A stretch of 6,019 nucleotides of DNA from JAGXOF01 sp046545575. Its GTDB lineage: Bacteria > Chloroflexota > Dehalococcoidia > SZUA-161 > SpSt-899. Positions 1 to 3,965 of the stretch are shown here, piece after piece (position 1 is the stretch's first letter; each line of letters starts with the position of its first letter). The DNA lies in assembly GCA_046545575.1 (NCBI GenBank), contig JBKGZM010000098.1, forward strand, positions 1 through 6,019. Direction: 5' to 3'. A program made the translations under genes and the position numbers. The notes beneath the pieces were generated by a model. The model was not told the origin of the DNA, did not search any database, and saw only the letters and a program-made list of their open reading frames with translations.

Positions 1-108
1 ATTATATTCAATATGTTGTGCCTGACTGCTCCTTTGGTCCCGAGTTCTGTACTTGATTCTGACGTCGTCAGCACATCCAGTTGGGATACTGATGAATGGG
101 AATGGTAG
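1..108 (+). CDS. probable type II antitoxin, C-terminal fragment (cut by window edge)
   Basis: Frame 1 is open from the first base to a TAG at 106-108, giving 35 residues with no 5' end in the window. The peptide is unremarkable until its tail, which reads SSWDTDEWEW. Short acidic, Trp-rich C-termini of this kind are common in antitoxins that partner MazF/PemK toxins, where the tail lies in the toxin's RNA groove and blocks it. The frame overlaps the start of the MazF gene by 13 bases, the usual antitoxin-first arrangement with translational coupling. The DNA-binding N-terminus, which would distinguish a MazE-like (AbrB fold) from a ribbon-helix-helix protein, lies outside the window. An ATG at 13-15 exists, but starting there would leave no room for a DNA-binding domain. 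The identification rests on position and tail composition only. A chance open frame of this length is possible. Confidence 0.45.
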   Translation: MIFNMLCLTAPLVPSSVLDSDVVSTSSWDTDEWEW

Positions 109-425
109 TCAGCCGATTCGAGGTCTATTGGGTCAATCTCGACCCAACGGTAGGCACCGAAATTCAGAAAACCCGGCCCTGTGTCGTCATCTCTCCGGAC
201 GAGATGAACTGGCATATCGCTACGGTCATCGTTGCCCCCGTGACAAGCAAAGGGCGCCCTTATCCTTCCCGGGTTTCATGCAAAATTGAAGGAAAAGACG
301 GGCAGGTTGTGCTCGACCAAATTCGCACCGTTGAGAAAACTCGTCTGGTGAAGAAGCTCGGAGAACTGAACAAACAAACTCAGAAAAGGGTCCTGGAAGT
401 GCTCGCTGAGATGTTTGCTGAGTAA
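96..425 (+). CDS. type II toxin, MazF/PemK family endoribonuclease
   Basis: This 109-residue protein has the usual MazF length and motif order. It has a first beta strand FEVYWVNLDP (8-17) and then GTEIQKTRPCVVIS (20-33) with the conserved E22, K25, R27 and P28. VAPVTSK (46-52) carries T50, and LDQIRTVEKTRL (73-84) is the family's DQIR..D..RL signature. By analogy with Bacillus MazF, R27 and T50 should be the residues that cleave single-stranded mRNA at a short, sequence-specific site. No catalytic position is lost, so the toxin looks intact. The start could be ATG 96 or ATG 102. ATG 96 is preferred because it leaves slightly more room behind the weak TTGGGA at 81-86, and both overlap the upstream frame. 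The toxin was probably co-transcribed with, and autorepressed through, the antitoxin. The exact RNA target cannot be read from sequence. Confidence 0.93.
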   Translation: MGMVVSRFEVYWVNLDPTVGTEIQKTRPCVVISPDEMNWHIATVIVAPVTSKGRPYPSRVSCKIEGKDGQVVLDQIRTVEKTRLVKKLGELNKQTQKRVLEVLAEMFAE

Positions 426-543
426 GGTCCCCTCGATGAATATTGAGTTATCCCGATCTATGTACCAGATGCCCCACCAACGCATGCGGGGCTGGCTTCC
501 AGAAAGTGCTCCTGTTCCTCATTACGGAGTGCGTGGATAAGGG

Positions 544-558
544 GTCTTGTATCAAGAC
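544..558. repeat. perfect inverted repeat in mazF-hydrolase spacer
   Basis: GTCTTG (544-549) and CAAGAC (553-558) form a perfect 6-base stem around TAT. There is no T-run after it, so it is not a typical intrinsic terminator. It could be an operator or an RNA hairpin. It lies in the 251-base spacer 426-676, where no convincing gene or clear promoter is visible. Confidence 0.5.
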
Positions 559-597
559 GAGCCTGCGCTATGATTCAGGAAATCAATGGTTTCCCGC

Positions 598-623
598 AAA
601 GTGCATTGTTGGCAACGCGCTTT
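598..623. repeat. imperfect inverted repeat (hairpin) in spacer
   Basis: AAAGTGC (598-604) pairs with GCGCTTT (617-623) with one G-T wobble. Inside it, GTT (608-610) pairs with AAC (614-616) around GGC. In RNA this would be a two-tier hairpin with an ATT bulge. The descending arm ends in only three Ts, so it is at best a weak terminator for the toxin gene. It could equally be a regulatory or neutral structure. Confidence 0.4.
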
Positions 624-647
624 GTAAGTGGCTAACGCACGGTATTT

Positions 648-666
648 GACGGCGGGAACCACCGTC
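648..666 (+). repeat. hairpin just upstream of the hydrolase start
   Basis: GACGG-c-GG (648-655) pairs with CC-a-CCGTC (659-666) around a GAA loop, with one C-A mismatch. The structure ends 10 bases before the hydrolase ATG. That ATG has no good Shine-Dalgarno site, so this hairpin would occupy the ribosome-loading region of any transcript running through from upstream. Whether it controls translation is inference. Confidence 0.4.
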
Positions 667-676
667 GAGCAATGTT

Positions 677-1669
677 ATGGGATGGCAATCTGAGCGGGTC
701 AGGAAGTGGAAACGAATAGCAGCAGGGCTTCTGATTGCCCTGCTGGTGCTCCTGGTTGCCTTCATCGGCGTCTCGAATCTTCTATACTATTTACCTTCAC
801 CCGCGGATTTGCCATGCCGGAACTGTTTGGGTGAGGCGCGGACAGTTCACGTCAACGGGTTTGACGTTTACTTCCGGGAGCTGGGTGCTGATAGCGGCCG
901 TGTCCCCGTCGTGGTTTTGCACGGCGGTCCGGGCCATTCCAGCCAGAGCCTTAAGCAGGGCCTTGATTTCCTCGCTGAGAAATACCGTGTGATCTACTAC
1001 GATCAGCGAGGTTCCGGTAATTCGCAAATCAGGCCCGATGCGGCATATTACACGGTTGATAAGCTCATTGAGGAATTGGAGGCCATTCGGCGGGATGTCA
1101 TCGGCACCGAGAAGATCACCGTGATCGGTCATTCCGCCGGCGGTGCGCTGGCTCAACGCTATGCCCTGGCTCATCGTGAGCATGTCGAGAGCATGGTCCT
1201 AGTTTCCTCTGTTCCAATCAACAATGGCATCGGCATGCCTTTCTTGTGGGACGTGTTTGGTCCGGCTTTGTTCGTCCTGGGAGCGGGGTTTCCTCCAACC
1301 GACCCTGAAGCGGCCAATGAATGGTTTGGAGAGTTATTGCTTTCGACGTCTCTGCCGCGTCTGTATGAATCCGAGAATCGGGCCCTGATCGAAGACTCAG
1401 GGTATATCTCCTTTGCGACCTGGCGCGAGGTTTCGCGCTCTCTGGAGGGGGATAACTTCAGAGATGAGCTGAGCCAGTTGCCGGTGAGAACCATGGTCAT
1501 CTACGGCGAAGCTGATACCGGTCAAACCGGCAAAGAGAGCGCCGCTGCATTATGCACATTGCTGCCGGATTGTGAACTCGTTGGCTTTGAGCAAAGCGGG
1601 CATTGGCCTTTTCTGGAAGAACCGGAGAAATTTGAGGAAGAGGTGCTGACCTTCCTTGCAGGAAGATAA
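677..1669 (+). CDS. membrane-anchored alpha/beta hydrolase, proline iminopeptidase-like (S33 clan)
   Basis: The protein has 330 residues. A basic N-terminus (RKWKR, 9-13) precedes a hydrophobic segment at about 14-37, read as a signal anchor or uncleaved signal peptide that places the catalytic domain outside the membrane. The alpha/beta hydrolase core follows. HGGPG (82-86) is the oxyanion loop typical of proline iminopeptidases, and YDQRGSGNS (108-116) is the matching strand motif. The nucleophile elbow is GHSAGG with Ser153, the acid is Asp280 in IYGEAD, and the base is His309 in QSGHWPFLEEP. The triad is complete. Classical proline iminopeptidases usually have GGSWG at the elbow, so GHSAG leaves the substrate open: peptide, ester or lactone are all possible. 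ATG 677 is the only reasonable start, since an in-frame stop lies at 647-649 and the next Met is residue 173. The ribosome site is poor. A CxxC (Cys47, Cys50) sits just after the anchor. The gene converges with marR, 62 bases away. Confidence 0.9.
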   Translation: MGWQSERVRKWKRIAAGLLIALLVLLVAFIGVSNLLYYLPSPADLPCRNCLGEARTVHVNGFDVYFRELGADSGRVPVVVLHGGPGHSSQSLKQGLDFLAEKYRVIYYDQRGSGNSQIRPDAAYYTVDKLIEELEAIRRDVIGTEKITVIGHSAGGALAQRYALAHREHVESMVLVSSVPINNGIGMPFLWDVFGPALFVLGAGFPPTDPEAANEWFGELLLSTSLPRLYESENRALIEDSGYISFATWREVSRSLEGDNFRDELSQLPVRTMVIYGEADTGQTGKESAAALCTLLPDCELVGFEQSGHWPFLEEPEKFEEEVLTFLAGR

Positions 1670-1731
1670 TCCGATTTCCTGTTATCTGTTGTAGCGATCT
1701 GCCGCCCAACAAGTGAGTGGGATTGCCTCAA

Positions 1732-2223
1732 TTAAGTTGTGAAGGGGGCGCCAATTTCACTCTCATCCTTTAGGGTCTCGTTTTTCCCCAGCACATTTTG
1801 TGCTGCAGTACTTAGAGTCTCAAGGTATGATCTCAGTCTCTGCCTGTCTTCTTTGGGAAGGCTGGAAACAATGGCGGCGAAAGCGGTTAAAGATACAGCC
1901 TGATTATAGAGGTTTTTGCCTTTCTCTGTTAGTATAATCCGTGTGTATTTCTTGCTCTCTGAATCAACCTGCCTCTTGATCAAGCCCTTGCGTTCCATGC
2001 GATTGATTATACCTACCATTGAGCTGTTACTCCGGCGCATTAATTCGCGAAGTTGTATGATTGTGCAGGGTGTGTCGAACATCTGAGCATGGTGAAGGAC
2101 GCCGACTTGTGACGGTGTAACCCCAAGATGTGCCAATTCATTTTGTCTGGCTTTGGTCATTAATAGGGAAACATGTCTAAGCATACGTGCTATTTGATGC
2201 TCTTCATATTCCTGAAGTGGCAA
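1732..2223 (-). CDS. MarR family transcriptional regulator
   Basis: This 163-residue winged-helix protein has the usual MarR length and layout. N-terminal dimerisation helices occupy about 5-35, and LGVTPSQVGVLHHA (33-46) matches the common 'LT..Q..vL' helix. The helix-turn-helix spans about 54-80, with TIIQLRELMRRSNSSMVGI leading into the recognition helix and NRMERKGLIKR (74-84). The wing is at 84-102 (VDSESKKYTRIILTEKG), and a C-terminal dimer helix follows. The usual D-x-R of the wing is D-S-E-S here, so the arginine that enters the minor groove may be displaced (K91 or K92). Such dimers normally repress their own and a neighbouring divergent gene, and release DNA when a small phenolic or other ligand binds. 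The start is TTG 2223-2221, fixed by a perfect AGGAGG five bases upstream. The next Met (residue 14) would cut the first helix. The URO-D/M28 operon runs divergently from the shared upstream region. Confidence 0.93.
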   Translation of the reverse strand: MPLQEYEEHQIARMLRHVSLLMTKARQNELAHLGVTPSQVGVLHHAQMFDTPCTIIQLRELMRRSNSSMVGIINRMERKGLIKRQVDSESKKYTRIILTEKGKNLYNQAVSLTAFAAIVSSLPKEDRQRLRSYLETLSTAAQNVLGKNETLKDESEIGAPFTT

Positions 2224-2228
2224 CGGAA

Positions 2229-2234
2229 CCTCCT
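2229..2234 (-). promoter_or_regulatory. ribosome binding site of marR (fixes TTG start)
   Basis: The minus strand reads AGGAGG followed by TTCCG and then TTG, a perfect Shine-Dalgarno core with five-base spacing. This supports TTG at 2223-2221 as the start over the internal ATG at codon 14, which lacks such a site. Confidence 0.85.
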
Positions 2235-2349
2235 AAGAGATCTAGTTTTCATACACCGTTTGATGTGGTTCTCTCTACCATTAACACTCTATATATCTTA
2301 CAATAATCAATGGCATATTAACAGCCGACAGGGCATTAGGGTTATTGGA

Positions 2350-2378
2350 CCTTTAATAAATATAGGAATTTATCAAGG
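2350..2378. promoter_or_regulatory. candidate MarR operator (AT-rich dyad)
   Basis: The plus strand reads CCTT-TA-ATAAAT-ATAGGA-ATTTAT-C-AAGG. The six-base inner arms are perfect, the four-base outer arms are perfect, and one extra base sits on the left side. The dyad covers the -10 and most of the spacer of the leftward marR promoter, where a bound MarR dimer would exclude RNA polymerase. A size of roughly 20-30 bp and AT-rich palindromy are typical of MarR sites. Binding by this MarR is inferred from position. Confidence 0.6.
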
Positions 2379-2388
2379 GTGATGTCAA
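2359..2388 (-). promoter_or_regulatory. sigma70-type promoter of marR
   Basis: On the minus strand, TTGACA (2388-2383) is a perfect -35. An 18-base spacer (2382-2365) and TATATT (2364-2359, five of six to consensus) follow. Transcription would begin near 2352, giving a leader of about 130 bases before the TTG start. Confidence 0.65.
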
Positions 2389-2406
2389 CTATTCTGCTGG
2401 AATGTG

Positions 2407-2444
2407 AGTGGCTTTACAACTTTAATCTGCTCTTAGAAGCCGCT
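2407..2444. repeat. inverted repeat between the two divergent promoters
   Basis: AGTGGCTT (2407-2414) and AAGCCGCT (2437-2444) are inverted copies with one T-G wobble, separated by 22 bases. The repeat lies between the leftward -35 (2383-2388) and the rightward -35 (2452-2457), where an activator could serve either promoter. The rest of the 365-base gene-free stretch 2224-2588 holds the two promoters, two dyads and ribosome sites annotated here. I see no RNA gene in it. Confidence 0.35.
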
Positions 2445-2451
2445 ACAGGTA

Positions 2452-2480
2452 TTGACGTGCCAGTGCTGATATGGTATTGT
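2452..2480 (+). promoter_or_regulatory. promoter of the URO-D/M28 operon
   Basis: TTGACG (2452-2457), a 17-base spacer and TATTGT (2475-2480) form a sigma70-like promoter. The -35 matches five of six bases and the -10 four of six. Support comes mainly from the near-copy at 5672-5700, which keeps TTGAC, the same 17-base spacing and the downstream dyad. Transcription would begin near 2487, giving a leader of about 100 bases. Confidence 0.6.
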
Positions 2481-2491
2481 ACATTTAACAA

Positions 2492-2503
2492 GTCGCATAC
2501 GAC
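2492..2503. promoter_or_regulatory. operator-like dyad, copy A
   Basis: GTCG-CATA-CGAC is a dyad with perfect four-base arms. It lies 11 bases after the -10, just past the expected transcription start, a position suited to repression. Flanking TAACAA (2486-2491) and TTGTTA (2514-2519) are also inverted copies, though centred five bases away. The same dyad with compatible changes (GTCGTATATGAC) lies at 5712-5723 at the same distance from its own promoter. Confidence 0.6.
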
Positions 2504-2572
2504 ATATGCCATGTTGTTACTGTTTCAGCATCCTGGCGCTGAGTATAACAAATTTTTTGAAGAATGTGCGTT

Positions 2573-2582
2573 AGGAGAAAGG
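2573..2582 (+). promoter_or_regulatory. ribosome binding site of the URO-D-like gene
   Basis: AGGAGAAAGG precedes ATG 2589. AGGAG lies 11 bases and AAAGG six bases from the start, so either can pair with 16S rRNA. The same AGGAGAAA precedes the GTG at 5766. Confidence 0.7.
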
Positions 2583-2588
2583 TAAAGA

Positions 2589-3923
2589 ATGGAAAAGAAT
2601 TGGGGAGAACTTTCGGCGGATGAAAAACAAGAAGCGATGTTTGAATCATGGCTCTCGCCTCAGGGCATAGAGTTTGATAACGCTGAAGCCGAGAAAGCAT
2701 ACAAGGAAAGGGTCACCAGGTTCAAAGATGCAATTCAGTTGAAGGAGCCTGACAGGGTACCGATAAACCCAGTACTCGGCTTTTTCCCCGCGATTTACGC
2801 TGGCATGACTCCTCAAGAGGTTATGTATGACTATGACAAACTGTATATGGCTTCGAAGAAATATGTCCTGGAGTTTGAGCCGGATGTACAAGGCGGCATT
2901 GGAGGGCCTACACCGGGAAAGGTGTACGACATCCTCGACTACAAGCTGTATGCCTGGCCTGGACATGGAGTATCGCCCAAACATGGCTATCAATGCATTG
3001 AGCGCGAATATATGGCCGCTGAGGAATATGACGATCTAATTCAGGACCCTTCGTATTACTTCACGAGCACATATTTCCCCCGCATATTCGGGGCCCTGGA
3101 GGCCTTCAGGAATTTGCCTAACTTTGCCAATGTTCAGGAGATCCCTTTCGTTGCCCCCAATATTATGCCCTTTGGGATGCCGGAGGTTCAGGATGCCTAT
3201 AAAGCCCTTTTTGAGGCGGGCAATGAGGCTATGAGATGGAGAGGGTATGTTGGCAAATTTGGGCAGGAGATGGCTGCTGCTGGATTTCCCGGTTTCTCCG
3301 GGGGATTTAGCAAAGCGCCGTTCGACGTGATCGGCGATACCCTCAGGGGGACCAAGGGGATAATGATGGACCTGTACCGGCGTCCTAACAAACTTCTCGA
3401 TGCCCTTGAGGCAATAACCCCACTGATGATCAAGATGGGGATATCCGTGGCAAAGAGGTCTGGAAGGCCGATAGTAACGTTACCTCTTCATAAAGGTGCC
3501 GATGGCTTTCTCTCTGATGAGCAGTTCAAGAAGTTCTACTGGCCCACGTTCAGGAAGGTCCTGATAGGCCTTATTGAAGAAGGCTGTGTTCCGTTTCTAT
3601 TTGTTGAGGGAAGCTATAACTCGCGTTTGGAGGTTATCAGGGACCTTCCCAAGGGTAAGGTTATCTGGGGCTTTGACCAGACGGATATGGCCAGGGCGAA
3701 AGAGGTGTTAGGAGATGTAGCCTGCATCGCTGGTAATGTGCCTACTACCATTCTGAGCGTTGGCATGCCCCGGGATGTTGAACATAGGGTCAAGGAGCTT
3801 ATCGACACCGCTGGCGAGGGCGGAGGATATATCATGATGAATGGTGCATCCCTTGATCATGCGAAGCCTGAGAATTTCAGAGCCATGATTGAAACCACCA
3901 AAGGATACGGCAGGTATCGGTAG
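2589..3923 (+). CDS. URO-D superfamily protein, corrinoid methyltransferase-like
   Basis: The protein has 444 residues, longer than classical uroporphyrinogen decarboxylase (about 340-360) because of an N-terminal extension. The superfamily fold is suggested by RVTRFKDAIQLKEPDRVPI (41-59, the domain-opening motif) and AGMTPQEVMYD (71-81). Other markers are LPLHKGADGFLSDEQFKKFYWP (298-319), FVEGSYNSRLE (338-348), GKVIWGFDQTD (356-366) and IAGNVPTTILSVGMP (380-394). The RQAGR-type motif that binds the substrate in true heme-pathway decarboxylases is absent, so heme synthesis is unlikely. Relatives include methyltransferases that move methyl groups between methoxylated or methylated compounds and a corrinoid protein. 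Their HxC zinc motif is not visible here; the equivalent stretch appears to be FVEG, with Glu340. The protein is soluble with no signal peptide. It is the first gene of an operon with the M28 hydrolase and divergent from marR. Methyl transfer or decarboxylation of a small molecule is the best guess, and the substrate is unknown. Confidence 0.87.
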   Translation: MEKNWGELSADEKQEAMFESWLSPQGIEFDNAEAEKAYKERVTRFKDAIQLKEPDRVPINPVLGFFPAIYAGMTPQEVMYDYDKLYMASKKYVLEFEPDVQGGIGGPTPGKVYDILDYKLYAWPGHGVSPKHGYQCIEREYMAAEEYDDLIQDPSYYFTSTYFPRIFGALEAFRNLPNFANVQEIPFVAPNIMPFGMPEVQDAYKALFEAGNEAMRWRGYVGKFGQEMAAAGFPGFSGGFSKAPFDVIGDTLRGTKGIMMDLYRRPNKLLDALEAITPLMIKMGISVAKRSGRPIVTLPLHKGADGFLSDEQFKKFYWPTFRKVLIGLIEEGCVPFLFVEGSYNSRLEVIRDLPKGKVIWGFDQTDMARAKEVLGDVACIAGNVPTTILSVGMPRDVEHRVKELIDTAGEGGGYIMMNGASLDHAKPENFRAMIETTKGYGRYR

Positions 3924-3953
3924 ATACAATGGTTTTACATTCGACTAGGATAG

Positions 3954-3959
3954 AAGGAG
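3954..3959 (+). promoter_or_regulatory. ribosome binding site of the M28 gene (fixes TTG start)
   Basis: AAGGAG ends six bases before TTG 3966. The alternative ATG at 3978 has only an AGG directly abutting it, so the TTG start is favoured. No terminator is visible in the 42 bases after the URO-D stop, which fits co-transcription. Confidence 0.8.
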
Positions 3960-3965
3960 TTCAGA

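Larger units (their letters stand above)
2451..2508 (+). repeat. promoter-operator module, copy A of a pair
   Basis: This 58-base block aligns without gaps to 5671-5728 at a constant offset of 3220, with 43 identical positions by hand count. Identity is concentrated in ATTGAC, CTGATATG, AACAAGTCG and GACAT, that is, the -35, the spacer end and the dyad. The bases between the -10 and the dyad diverge most. Confidence 0.75.

Noticed and set aside
471..491. GCCCC...GGGGC inverted repeat after mazF as a terminator
   Set aside because: The five-base stem has an 11-base loop and no T-run follows.
443..649. 68-codon open frame from TTG between mazF and the hydrolase
   Set aside because: No ribosome site, no recognisable domain and an unusual Cys-rich composition. 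It spans the inverted repeats and looks like chance.
631..680. GCTAAC (631-636) and GTTATGG (674-680) flanking a hairpin, suggestive of an integron attC site next to a toxin gene
   Set aside because: The left core does not fit RYYYAAC and the right does not fit GTTRRRY. The outer arms pair only over TAAC/GTTA.
1664..1721. Possible bidirectional terminator between the hydrolase and marR (AGATAA/TTATCT at 1664-1687; CCCA/TGGG at 1705-1721)
   Set aside because: Stems are short, loops are long, and no T-run follows on either strand.
2310..2512. ATGGCATAT (2310-2318) and ATATGCCAT (2504-2512) as paired half-sites
   Set aside because: A single nine-base inverted match across a region this size is readily expected by chance, and the positions do not fit either promoter symmetrically.
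2379..2585. 68-codon open frame from ATG in the divergent intergenic region
   Set aside because: It covers the operon promoter, the dyad and the ribosome site, has no ribosome site of its own, and matches no family I recognise.
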